A stretch of DNA of 14,525 nt from an uncultured Eubacteriales bacterium (GCA_902803185.1 CADCOV010000240.1:1-14525); one strand, 5' to 3'. Shown: positions 1-5,954, numbered from the stretch's first letter. Program-made: numbers and translations. The notes: generated by a model not told the origin, from the sequence alone.

Positions 1-38
1 CCCGGCGCTCCGGAAGTGAAAAAAAACTCTTCATCCCC

Positions 39-60
39 CTCCGTCCCGTCGGGACGGGAG
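39..60. repeat. GC-rich inverted repeat near the left edge
   Basis: A 7-bp perfect stem (CCGTCCC at 41-47, GGGACGG at 51-57) closes a 3-nt loop, with further partial pairing outside it. On the minus strand it is followed about a dozen bases later by a run of eight T. That gap is long for a standard intrinsic terminator, so it may be a weak terminator or part of the leader of a gene beyond the left edge. No coding region was recognised in positions 1-84. Confidence 0.35.
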
Positions 61-84
61 GCCTTGCCGCCATTCTTTACGGAT

Positions 85-127
85 CATAACAAAAGAGACT
101 GCGCCGAACCGCGTTGGTTCGGGGCAG
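85..127 (-). terminator. Intrinsic terminator after the acyl-ACP thioesterase
   Basis: Read on the minus strand, a hairpin with stem CCGAACC/GGTTCGG (104-110 and 116-122, 5-nt loop) is extended by CTGC/GCAG (99-102 and 124-127) across one mismatch. A T-rich tract, TCTCTTTTGTT, follows. It begins about 19 bases beyond the thioesterase stop codon, so it most likely ends that transcript. Confidence 0.75.
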
Positions 128-145
128 CCTCCCGTCAACTTTAAC

Positions 146-898
146 TCAGACCCTCGCCGCGCCCACGATGGCCTCGATGTTGGTGCGGCCGTTCACGATG
201 GTCTTGAAGTACCAGGACTCCTCCGCCCCGCAGTCGTCGTCGAACGGGGTCTCGATCGGCGCCCGGTAGATCTCCACCGTGCCGTCAAGCGGCGCCTCCG
301 CCATGAACCGGAGGGAGAAGCTGGTCATCTTCTTTCCCTGCATCTCAGGCAGGTAGTCCCAGATCATGTCCTGATAGAAGGTGTTGTTCATATGGAGGTT
401 CCGGTCGCACTGGCTGTAGGTGACGTGGTGCTCCCCCACCTTTTCGAAGGCCGCGTCCTCCGGGAAGTGGAAGCGGACCGGGATGTGCATCTCGAGGGGC
501 TCGTCCACCTCGAAGTTGCTGATGTCCACCTCGCTCTTGCGGCAGAGCTTGCCGGTATGGAGGTTCACCACCGCCCACTCGCTGTAGGCTTTGGCGACCA
601 CCTCGTCGCCCCGGCGGATCCGGTAGCAGCGGAGGAAGGTGGCACCCTTGCCGGAGCAGGTCCAGGTGTCCACGCTCACCTCTTCGTACATGTGGAGCTG
701 GGCCGGCTGCTCGATAGCCATGCGGATCGCGATGTAGCTCTGTCCCTTCTCAAACAGTTCGTTATAGGTCGGCTTCCGGTCCCGCATGTGGTGGTTCGCC
801 GTCTCCTGCATGAGGCGGCAGACGATGGACGGCCGGACGTTTCCGTTGATGTCGATGTCGTGGGACGAGATGACAAAGTGTTCCGTGTAGCAGTTCAT
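146..898 (-). CDS. Acyl-ACP thioesterase (FatA/FatB-like, double hotdog)
   Basis: Predicted cytosolic enzyme that hydrolyses acyl-acyl carrier protein to free fatty acid and holo-ACP, ending fatty-acid synthesis at a given chain length. The 250-residue protein has the usual two hotdog halves: one around residues 12-115 (DIDINGNVRPS then a QETANHH helix) and one around 155-250. The second half holds the signature D165-x-N167-x-H169-x-N-N, which matches the Asp/Asn/His catalytic positions of plant FatB, and E201 fits the later acidic residue. An ATG six codons upstream (914-916) exists but has no ribosome binding site. The ATG at 898 is preceded by GGAAAGGA with 8-nt spacing, so it was chosen. 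The gene follows the GTPase pair behind a terminator-like hairpin and no promoter was seen between them. Chain-length preference cannot be read from sequence. Confidence 0.9.
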   Translation of the reverse strand: MNCYTEHFVISSHDIDINGNVRPSIVCRLMQETANHHMRDRKPTYNELFEKGQSYIAIRMAIEQPAQLHMYEEVSVDTWTCSGKGATFLRCYRIRRGDEVVAKAYSEWAVVNLHTGKLCRKSEVDISNFEVDEPLEMHIPVRFHFPEDAAFEKVGEHHVTYSQCDRNLHMNNTFYQDMIWDYLPEMQGKKMTSFSLRFMAEAPLDGTVEIYRAPIETPFDDDCGAEESWYFKTIVNGRTNIEAIVGAARV

Positions 899-916
899 GT
901 CCCGATTCCTTTCCAT

Positions 917-930
917 CCCGCGGCTGCGGG
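917..930. repeat. Small hairpin just upstream of the thioesterase ribosome binding site
   Basis: CCCGC-GGCT-GCGGG forms a 5-bp stem with a 4-nt loop. On the minus strand it ends right before the GGAAAGGA ribosome binding site of the thioesterase, so in mRNA it could influence initiation or simply mark a processed 5' end. It could also be chance in GC-rich DNA. Confidence 0.35.
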
Positions 931-980
931 AACAAAACAGACAAGGGACCGCTCCGGCATGCGGCGCGGTCCCTTTTGGT
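930..980 (-). terminator. Strong terminator-like hairpin between the GTPase pair and the thioesterase
   Basis: A perfect 10-bp stem (AAGGGACCGC at 943-952, GCGGTCCCTT at 966-975) with a 13-nt loop lies just after the stop of the second GTPase. On the minus strand it is followed by the T-rich run TGTCTGTTTTGTT. The plus strand also has a TTTT end. Only about 30 bases separate the T-tract from the thioesterase ribosome binding site and no promoter was seen there, so thioesterase expression may depend on readthrough. Confidence 0.75.
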
Positions 981-983
981 TCT

Positions 984-1925
984 TTAGAATGTGGCGACCT
1001 CCGGATCGCAGGCGACGGTGCCCAGCACCTTCTCGCAGTAGAGGACCGGTCCCGGTTCTCCGTAGATGTCGGAGTGCTCGACTTTGATCTTCGCTTTGAT
1101 CTCCACCCAGCCGCCGTGCTTCAGCTTGCTTGCGTTCTTCCACTTGCAGAGCAGGCCGGCGAACTGGATATCCTGGACACAGCAGGTCATGACGTGGCGG
1201 CCGAAGACGAACTCGTCCTTCGGCAGTCCGCCGCCCAGGGCCACACGGCCCTTGACGGTGATGACTTTGCCGTCGTAGTTGTTCTGGTTCTCGTTGATGT
1301 CCCGATACCACTCCGCGTACCAGTCGTCCCGGATCTCGATCTCCGGGGCGTTCATGTCGTACGGCAGCGGATCCGGCAGGTCGTCCGGCTCCGCGTCGTC
1401 CGGACCGAACTCGTAGATGATCTGGCTCTTGCGGTTGGCCACGCGGACGATCTTGTGGAAGGCTTCCTTGTCCAGGGTCGCCCGGTCGCAGCGGTTGAAG
1501 ACCACCAGCTCCGCGGTCTTCATCTTGTCGAAGACCAGCTGGCGCATGTTCTGGTTATAGGTCAGGAAGGTCTCGGCGTTCATCATCGTGACTTCCTGGT
1601 AGATCACCCAGTCCTCCGGCATGGCCTGGAAGAACTTCTCCAGCAGCCACATGCCGTTGTATTCGACGATGACCCGCTCCACCTTGTGGGCCTTCTGCAG
1701 GACGGTGAGCTTCTCCGTGGTGAGCTCGCCCTCGTCCTCGATGACCTCAGGGAAGATGTTCCGGCCGAAGTGGAGGTCCGGATCATACTCCTCGATGCCC
1801 TCTTCACAGATCAGGAGCAGGGTGCGCTCGCCGGCGTTGAATTCGCTGTCCTCGAGAGCGCCCTGGATGAACGTGGTCTTGCCTGCCTCCAGGAAGCCGG
1901 TGAACAGATATACAGGGATTTCCAT
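984..1925 (-). CDS. COG0523 (CobW/P47K) GTPase with a C-terminal DUF1980-like domain
   Basis: Predicted G3E-family P-loop GTPase of 313 residues, probably involved in metal trafficking. Walker A is G10-FLEA-G15-K16-T17-T18, where the common COG0523 form has Gly at position 13. The guanine-specificity motif appears as NRCD (144-147). The CxCC metal-binding motif that typifies many COG0523 proteins is absent; the corresponding region is LLLICEEGIEEYD. After an acidic, Pro-rich linker (175-195), residues 217-308 (GKVITVKGRV, FGRHVMTCCVQD, GGWVEIKAKI) resemble the DUF1980/TIGR03943 domain known as the C-terminal half of YcgQ-type permease subunits. It lies 24 nt downstream of the other GTPase gene with an AGGAGAG ribosome binding site, so the two are almost certainly co-transcribed. 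The metal and client are unknown. Family call is firm; the DUF1980 assignment is by motif resemblance only. Confidence 0.85.
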   Translation of the reverse strand: MEIPVYLFTGFLEAGKTTFIQGALEDSEFNAGERTLLLICEEGIEEYDPDLHFGRNIFPEVIEDEGELTTEKLTVLQKAHKVERVIVEYNGMWLLEKFFQAMPEDWVIYQEVTMMNAETFLTYNQNMRQLVFDKMKTAELVVFNRCDRATLDKEAFHKIVRVANRKSQIIYEFGPDDAEPDDLPDPLPYDMNAPEIEIRDDWYAEWYRDINENQNNYDGKVITVKGRVALGGGLPKDEFVFGRHVMTCCVQDIQFAGLLCKWKNASKLKHGGWVEIKAKIKVEHSDIYGEPGPVLYCEKVLGTVACDPEVATF

Positions 1926-1949
1926 AATATGCAGTCTCTCCTCTTAGTC

Positions 1950-3101
1950 TTACAGGCCGAAGAGCTCGTGGATGCGCTCCTCCTCCAGGCCCGCGCCGAT
2001 GACGCAGAGCATGCCGGTGGTGGCGGCAGCGCCGGTGCGGATGTCCGGTTCGCCCGGCACGTAGTCGAAGTGGATCCACTCTCCGTCCTCGCCCTCGACG
2101 ACGCCCTTGGCTCTCAGCACCTGGCCGTACTCCGCGAAGTTCTGCAGCTCATTGAGGGCTGCCAGGATCTGCTCCTTCGTGAACTTGTGGCTGGTCTCCA
2201 GACCCACGCTCTGGAAGACCTCGTCGGCGTGGTGGTGATGGTGGTCGTGGTGGTGGTGATGACAGTGGTCGTGATGGTGGTGATGCTCGTGCTCGTCCTC
2301 ATCCTCGTCATCGTCGTCGTGGTCGTGATGATGGTGCTCGTGCTCGTGCTCATCCTCATCGTCGTGATCGTGATGGTGGTGATGCTCGTGCTCGTCCTCG
2401 TCCTCATCATCGTCGTCGTCATCGTCGTCGTGGTGATGATGGTGGTGCAGTCTCTCGTGCTCCTCCTCCATCTCCCTGGCCAGCTTGGCCAGCTCGGCGG
2501 CGATGCCGTTCTTCTTCTCCATGGTCTCCAGGATCATCTTGCCGTTCAGGGCATCCCAGGAGGTGGTGACGATCTCAGCGTCCTTGTTGTGCTCTCTGAG
2601 CATGGCGACGGTCTGGTCCAGTCTCTCCTGGGAGAGGCCGTCCACGTGGCTCAGGATGATGGCGCTGGCGTTCTCAATCTGGTTGTTGAAGAACTCGCCG
2701 AAGTTCTTCATGTACATCTTGCACTTCTTCGCGTCCACGACGGTGGTGAAGCCGTTCAGCTGGATCTCCTCGTTGTGGAGGTCCTCCACCGCCAGGATGA
2801 CGTCGCTGAGCTTGCCCACGCCGGACGGCTCGATCAGGATGCGGTCCGGATGGAACTGCTCGATGACCTGGTTCAACGCGTTGCCGAAGTCACCCACCAG
2901 GCTGCAGCAGATGCAGCCGGAGTTCATCTCGTTGATCTGGACGCCGGAGTCCTTCAGGAACTCGCCGTCGACGCCGATCTCGCCGAACTCGTTCTCGATC
3001 AGGACGACCTGCTCGCCCTTATACGCTTCCTCGATCAGCTTGCGGATCAAAGTCGTCTTGCCGGCGCCGAGGAATCCGGAAAAAATGTCTACTTTTGTCA
3101 T
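1950..3101 (-). CDS. COG0523 (CobW/P47K) GTPase with a long His/Asp-rich metal-binding tract
   Basis: Predicted metallochaperone GTPase, 383 residues. Visible motifs are Walker A G9-FLGA-G14-K15-T16-T17, the acidic ENEFGEIGVD segment (37-46), the canonical C63-I-C65-C66 metal motif, IEPSG (91-95, Walker B region) and SHVD (151-154) in place of NKxD. Residues 219-291 are almost only His, Asp and Glu, a likely metal reservoir or sensor. The C-terminal part (residues 292-383, including HFDYVPGEPD) fits the CobW C-terminal domain. His-rich COG0523 proteins are linked in the literature to zinc, cobalt or nickel handling; which metal applies here is not visible. No Zur/Fur-type operator was recognised. 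The start follows AAAGGG with 10-nt spacing. It has its own promoter and a hairpin leader, and is the first gene of the GTPase pair. Confidence 0.93.
   Translation of the reverse strand: MTKVDIFSGFLGAGKTTLIRKLIEEAYKGEQVVLIENEFGEIGVDGEFLKDSGVQINEMNSGCICCSLVGDFGNALNQVIEQFHPDRILIEPSGVGKLSDVILAVEDLHNEEIQLNGFTTVVDAKKCKMYMKNFGEFFNNQIENASAIILSHVDGLSQERLDQTVAMLREHNKDAEIVTTSWDALNGKMILETMEKKNGIAAELAKLAREMEEEHERLHHHHHHDDDDDDDDEDEDEHEHHHHHDHDDEDEHEHEHHHHDHDDDDEDEDEHEHHHHHDHCHHHHHDHHHHHADEVFQSVGLETSHKFTKEQILAALNELQNFAEYGQVLRAKGVVEGEDGEWIHFDYVPGEPDIRTGAAATTGMLCVIGAGLEEERIHELFGL
2229..2447 (-). repeat. 73-codon His/Asp/Glu tract with internal duplication
   Basis: Codons 219-291 of the first GTPase read 37 His, 23 Asp, 12 Glu and one Cys (C280). 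At DNA level, about 32 bases at 2269-2300 recur exactly at 2368-2399, an offset of 99 bases (33 codons), with the similarity fading over the next 20 bases. The in-frame offset suggests growth by duplication or slippage. Read on the opposite strand the same DNA would give a Val/Leu/Ile-rich hydrophobic string, which is a coding artefact. Confidence 0.9.
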
Positions 3102-3126
3102 TGCTGTTCATCCCTTTCTATTGTTG

Positions 3127-3151
3127 GGCCGCCGCCCGCAGGCGTCCGGCC
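3127..3151 (-). promoter_or_regulatory. GC-rich hairpin in the leader of the GTPase operon
   Basis: GGCCG/CGGCC (3127-3131 and 3147-3151) encloses a second stem CGCC/GGCG (3133-3136 and 3141-3144) with loop CGCA. On the minus strand it lies between the promoter at 3174-3200 and the start at 3101, and no T-run follows, so it is a leader structure and not an obvious terminator. It ends about 14 bases before the AAAGGG ribosome binding site. Confidence 0.5.
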
Positions 3152-3173
3152 TTCTGTTTGGCTCAACTTATTA

Positions 3174-3200
3174 AGTATACCACACTTCCCGCCGTATCAA
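3174..3200 (-). promoter_or_regulatory. Extended -10 promoter of the GTPase pair
   Basis: On the minus strand TATACT (3174-3179) is preceded by TGG, giving an extended -10 (TGnTATACT). TTGATA (3195-3200), five of six matches to the -35 consensus, lies upstream with a short 15-nt spacer. The leader to the ATG at 3101 would be roughly 65 nt. Confidence 0.6.
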
Positions 3201-3218
3201 GCGAAAAATCGAAAGAAT

Positions 3219-3443
3219 CTACAGCTCCGGCGGGATGAAGGAACGGAACAGAGCCTGCTCCTCCTCGTTCAGCTTCATCGTGACGCACAGGGTCTCGATG
3301 ACCTCCGGCGCCGGCACGTAGCCCTTGACGATGCAGAGCTGGTTGAAGTCGTTCATCGGCATCTTCATGTTCTTGAAGGCGATCTCGCCGCTGTTGATCT
3401 TCCGGTCGTAGATATCAAAAAAAACGCTGGCAAAACTGTCCAT
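3219..3443 (-). CDS. Small 74-residue protein, possibly Xre/HTH-like
   Basis: I do not firmly recognise this protein. It begins MDSFASVFFDIYDRK and has a helical pattern (roughly residues 15-39, MPMNDFNQLCI, then PAPEVIETLCVTMKLNEEEQALF at 45-67). That layout recalls small Xre-type helix-turn-helix proteins in which a helical pair is followed by a 'P-x-x-x-V-I-x-L' helix and an LNxEE segment. The start at 3443 is supported by AGAAAGGAA about 6 nt upstream. An in-frame longer reading to 3647 would run through the promoter region and into the divergent transporter gene, so it was not used. It sits upstream of and in the same direction as the GTPase operon, which nevertheless has its own promoter. 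A regulatory role for the GTPases or the divergent transporter is only a guess. Confidence 0.65.
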   Translation of the reverse strand: MDSFASVFFDIYDRKINSGEIAFKNMKMPMNDFNQLCIVKGYVPAPEVIETLCVTMKLNEEEQALFRSFIPPEL

Positions 3444-3459
3444 ATCTGGTTCCTTTCTC

Positions 3460-3476
3460 CCGGTGAATGACACCGG
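3460..3476. promoter_or_regulatory. Perfect inverted repeat between the divergent promoters and the small gene
   Basis: CCGGTG-AATGA-CACCGG is a perfect 6-bp inverted repeat with a 5-nt centre. It lies in the leader of the small HTH-like gene, upstream of its ribosome binding site and just below the divergent promoter pair. It could be an operator half-site pair or a leader hairpin. No matching second copy was noticed in the window. Confidence 0.4.
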
Positions 3477-3482
3477 CCGGGG

Positions 3483-3511
3483 TTGGTTTTTTGCAGTGCC
3501 TCGTATATAAT
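3483..3511 (+). promoter_or_regulatory. Promoter of the first EamA transporter gene
   Basis: A perfect -10 TATAAT (3506-3511) stands 17 nt downstream of TTGGTT (3483-3488, three of six matches). Transcription would begin near 3518, which excludes the TTG at 3517 as a start and leaves a leader of about 20 nt to the ATG at 3538. Confidence 0.65.
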
Positions 3512-3536
3512 ACCAGTTGTTGAGGTTGAGAGGCAA
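3507..3536 (-). promoter_or_regulatory. Divergent promoter of the small HTH-like gene
   Basis: On the minus strand TATTAT (complement of 3507-3512) lies 18 nt downstream of TTGCCT (complement of 3531-3536). The -10 box overlaps the plus-strand -10 almost completely, so the two promoters would compete for polymerase. This call is weaker than the plus-strand one. Confidence 0.5.
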
Positions 3537-3537
3537 T

Positions 3538-4482
3538 ATGGCGAATACTAACGAAGGAAAAAATATCAAAAAAGGCGTTGCGGTCACCATGCTGGCGGGC
3601 TTTCTCTGGGGCTTCTCCGGGACCTGCTCCCAGTTCCTGTTCGACAACTACGGAATGGGGCCGGTGGACCTGGTCGCCTACCGGGAGCTGCTGTCCGGCC
3701 TGATCCTGACGGCGATCGCCTTGATCCGCTTCCGGGAGCCTTTGTTCACCATGCTGAAGTCCAAGCGGGACGTCATCACGCTCCTGCTGTTCGCCATCGC
3801 AGGGCTTTTGTTCAACCAGCTGTCCTACCTGGTCACCATCTCCTATACCAATTCCGGCACCGCCACGATCCTGCAGTACATCGGTCCCGTCCTCGTGATG
3901 GTGGTCTGCTGCTTCCTCGCCCGCCGGCTGCCGCAGAAGAAGGAGATCCTGGCGGTCCTCCTCGTCATCCTCGGCACCTTCCTGATCGCGACCCAGGGCA
4001 ACATCCACGCCCTTGCCATCTCGAGGGCCGGCCTGATCTGGGGACTGTCCTCCGCCGTCGCGCTGGTCACCTACACCATGATCCCGAGCCGGCTCATCGC
4101 CAACTACGGCACGACCCCGGTCATCGGCTGCGGCATGCTGATCGCCGGCATCGCCCTGGTGCTCTTCGGCGGCGCGCTGCGCCAGCCCCTCAACACCGAG
4201 CCCAGGTTCCAGCTGTTCTTCTGGATCATCATCATCCTGGGAACGGTCCTGCCCTACACCCTCTACCTTCTGGGCGTCAAGTGGTGCGGGGCGGTCAAGG
4301 CCAGCATGATCGCCAGCATCGAGCCGGTCTCCGCCACCGTCTGGATGGTGGTCTGGCTGGGCGAGCCGTTCTACCCGATCGAAGCGCTGGGCTTCCTCTG
4401 CATCTTCGTCACCGTCTTCCTGCTGGCGAAGAAGGTGACGCCGAACGCCCAGCCGGCACATAACGAACCGAAGTATTCCTGA
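3538..4482 (+). CDS. EamA/DMT-family transporter
   Basis: Predicted inner-membrane permease of the drug/metabolite transporter superfamily, 314 residues, the usual length for a ten-helix EamA protein with two repeated halves. The first half opens with VAVTMLAGFLWGFSG (about residues 14-28) and includes YTNSGTATILQYIGPVLVMV. The second half opens with GLIWGLSSAVALVTYTMIP and ends with SIEPVSATVWMVVWLGEP, a typical EamA C-terminal pattern. The charged C-terminal tail is cytosolic by prediction. The substrate is unknown; family members export amino acids and other metabolites. The ATG at 3538 has GAGAGG upstream and lies about 20 nt after the predicted transcription start. A close paralogue follows directly downstream. 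Confidence 0.9.
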   Translation: MANTNEGKNIKKGVAVTMLAGFLWGFSGTCSQFLFDNYGMGPVDLVAYRELLSGLILTAIALIRFREPLFTMLKSKRDVITLLLFAIAGLLFNQLSYLVTISYTNSGTATILQYIGPVLVMVVCCFLARRLPQKKEILAVLLVILGTFLIATQGNIHALAISRAGLIWGLSSAVALVTYTMIPSRLIANYGTTPVIGCGMLIAGIALVLFGGALRQPLNTEPRFQLFFWIIIILGTVLPYTLYLLGVKWCGAVKASMIASIEPVSATVWMVVWLGEPFYPIEALGFLCIFVTVFLLAKKVTPNAQPAHNEPKYS

Positions 4483-4529
4483 AACAGATCACTTTTGCAA
4501 AGGTAAGGCAGCTGCTGTCCGGCGGGATC

Positions 4530-5282
4530 ATGGTTTTGATCGCCTTCCTCCGTTACCGGAAGGATCTCCTGCGCATGCTCCGGAACCCGAAGGACGTGGT
4601 GATCCTGGTGATCTTCTCCATCGCGGGCCTCATGTTCATCCAGGTCTCCTTCATCGAGGCCATCGCCTACACCAATTCCGGCACTGCGACGATCCTGCAG
4701 TACACCGGCCTCGTCCTGATCATGATCGTGAACTGCATCATCGCCCGCCGGCTCCCACAGAAAAAGGAGGTCCTCTCGGTCCTCCTCGTCATCGTCGGTA
4801 CCTTCCTGCTCGCGACCCACGGGAACTTCCACTCCCTGGCCATCTCCGGCAAAGGCCTGTTCTGGGGCCTGACCGCCGCGGTGGCCATGACCTCCTATAC
4901 CATGATCCCGCGCAGGATCATCGGCGAGTACGGCGCGATCCCGGTCATCGGCTGCGGCATGCTGATCAGCGGCGTCGTCCTCTCCCTCTTCAGCGGCGCG
5001 CTGCGCCAGCCGCTCAGCACGGACCCGACCTTCCAGCTGGCCTTCTGGACCACGGTGATCGTCGGCTCCATCCTGTCCTACACCCTCTATCTGGGGGGCG
5101 TCAACCTCTGCGGCCCGGTGCGGGGCAGCCTGGCCTCCAGCATCGAACCGGTCTCCGCCACCTTCTGGATGGTGGTCTGGCTCGGCGAACCGTTCTATCC
5201 GGTCGAAGCCGTCGGCTTCCTCTGCATCTTCGCCACCATCTTCCTGCTGGCGCAGAAGGAGAAGGCTCCTCAGTCGGAATAG
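4530..5282 (+). CDS. EamA/DMT-family transporter paralogue, N-terminally truncated
   Basis: The 250-residue product is closely similar to the preceding transporter (shared YTNSGTATILQY, ARRLPQKKE, PVIGCGMLI, SIEPVSAT, WMVVWLGEPFYP) but lacks about its first 60 residues, including the first helix and loop. In the same frame the codons before the ATG (4506-4529) read RQLLSGGI, matching RELLSGLI of the upstream copy. Homology thus starts before the first ATG, only some 20 bases after the first gene's stop. The frame is closed by a stop at 4461-4463 and no in-frame ATG, GTG or TTG lies between. No ribosome binding site is well placed for the ATG at 4530. The picture is a tandem duplication whose second copy lost its 5' end, so it may be non-functional even though the remaining frame is intact. 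Its stop overlaps the convergent DUF1836 gene by 13 nt. Confidence 0.75.
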   Translation: MVLIAFLRYRKDLLRMLRNPKDVVILVIFSIAGLMFIQVSFIEAIAYTNSGTATILQYTGLVLIMIVNCIIARRLPQKKEVLSVLLVIVGTFLLATHGNFHSLAISGKGLFWGLTAAVAMTSYTMIPRRIIGEYGAIPVIGCGMLISGVVLSLFSGALRQPLSTDPTFQLAFWTTVIVGSILSYTLYLGGVNLCGPVRGSLASSIEPVSATFWMVVWLGEPFYPVEAVGFLCIFATIFLLAQKEKAPQSE

Positions 5283-5785
5283 TCCTCCAGCATCTCCACG
5301 ATCCGCTGGCAGGCGTACTTCTGGGCGTAGCTGGACACCGCCAGCGTCAGCGCCATCCGGGCCAGCTCCTCCCGGGACGGGGCATCGGTGAGCTCCTCCG
5401 CCACGGCGGCGTACTCCCGGTCCACGACCTCCCGGTACTCCTTATAGAAATCCTCCGTTCCGTCCGCTTCCATCAAAACCTTCAGCAGGGCGCCGGTGTC
5501 CTTCACCGACAGGATCTGCTTCAGGAGGCAGACGGCGGTCAGATAGGCGATGTGCTCCCGGTCATACCGCTTGCCCTTCGCCCGCGGCAGGACGCCGCTC
5601 TTGATATAATTGTTGATCATCGAGGAGGTCAAAGTCTCCTCCTCTTCCGACGCCAGCCCGATGTGCTGGCGTTTCATATAGGCGATGATCTGGTCCATGT
5701 AGAGGTCGATGTCCGGGATCAGCTCCCACTGCTCCGGCCTCTGGGTCTCCAGTTTCTTCTTCAGTTCCGCGATGTTCTGTTCCAT
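5270..5785 (-). CDS. DUF1836 family protein (probable HTH regulator)
   Basis: The 171-residue protein matches the DUF1836 pattern common in Bacillota: PDIDLYMDQIIAYM (24-37), then LTSSMINNYIKSGVLPRAKGKRY (52-74) and an ILSVKD segment (91-96). The middle segment resembles a MerR-type winged helix that recognises DNA (helix, turn, then 'LPxxxGKRYDREHI'). The family has no settled function. The ATG at 5785 is backed by GAAGGGAG with 8-nt spacing and by a promoter whose start point lies near 5815. An open frame to 5884 runs upstream of that promoter and was rejected. The gene is divergent from the SGNH-like gene and converges on the truncated transporter, with a 13-nt 3' overlap and no terminator seen between them. 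Confidence 0.85.
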   Translation of the reverse strand: MEQNIAELKKKLETQRPEQWELIPDIDLYMDQIIAYMKRQHIGLASEEEETLTSSMINNYIKSGVLPRAKGKRYDREHIAYLTAVCLLKQILSVKDTGALLKVLMEADGTEDFYKEYREVVDREYAAVAEELTDAPSREELARMALTLAVSSYAQKYACQRIVEMLEDYSD

Positions 5786-5821
5786 GCTCTGCACTCCCTT
5801 CTGCGGGTCTTTGTCGTCTCC

Positions 5822-5849
5822 ATTATACCCGATCCCGGGACTTTTGCAA
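5822..5849 (-). promoter_or_regulatory. Promoter of the DUF1836 gene
   Basis: On the minus strand TATAAT (complement of 5822-5827) lies 16 nt downstream of TTGCAA (5844-5849). This gives a leader of about 30 nt to the ATG at 5785. Confidence 0.7.
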
Positions 5850-5877
5850 TCTCGTGACGCAATTTTCGTCTCTCCTG

Positions 5878-5906
5878 TTGACATTTTCTAAATCGTGAAA
5901 TATAAT
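5878..5906 (+). promoter_or_regulatory. Perfect consensus sigma-A promoter of the SGNH-like gene
   Basis: TTGACA (5878-5883), exactly 17 nt of A/T-rich spacer, then TATAAT (5901-5906). Both hexamers match the housekeeping consensus perfectly, which is rare in natural promoters. Transcription would start near 5913, leaving a leader of about 70 nt. The site lies back-to-back with the DUF1836 promoter, about 28 bp between the two -35 boxes. Confidence 0.9.
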
Positions 5907-5954
5907 TTTGAAAAACAGATTATGTGATTTTGATTGTCATAACGATAGGCAGGA

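Noticed and set aside
1..145. RNA gene or riboswitch at the left edge
   Set aside because: Two simple hairpins explain the structure seen; no tRNA cloverleaf or known riboswitch core was recognised.
2229..2447. Possible CRISPR-like or regulatory repeat array
   Set aside because: The repeats are in frame and encode His/Asp/Glu; there are no unique spacers of even length.
897..3470. An 857-codon open frame on the plus strand
   Set aside because: It runs antisense to the two GTPases and part of the small gene, has no family motifs, and its Val/Leu-rich centre is only the reverse reading of the His/Asp codons. GC-rich genes often leave such frames open.
3444..3647. Longer N-terminus for the small HTH-like protein
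   Set aside because: It would run through both divergent promoters and into the transporter coding region.
4483..4529. Programmed frameshift joining the two EamA genes
   Set aside because: The first gene is full length with a normal stop, and the second lacks its own N-terminal part because sequence is missing, not shifted; no slippery heptamer was seen.
5786..5884. Longer N-terminus for the DUF1836 protein
   Set aside because: It would start upstream of the gene's own promoter and lacks a ribosome binding site; the ATG at 5785 has both context and family-typical length.
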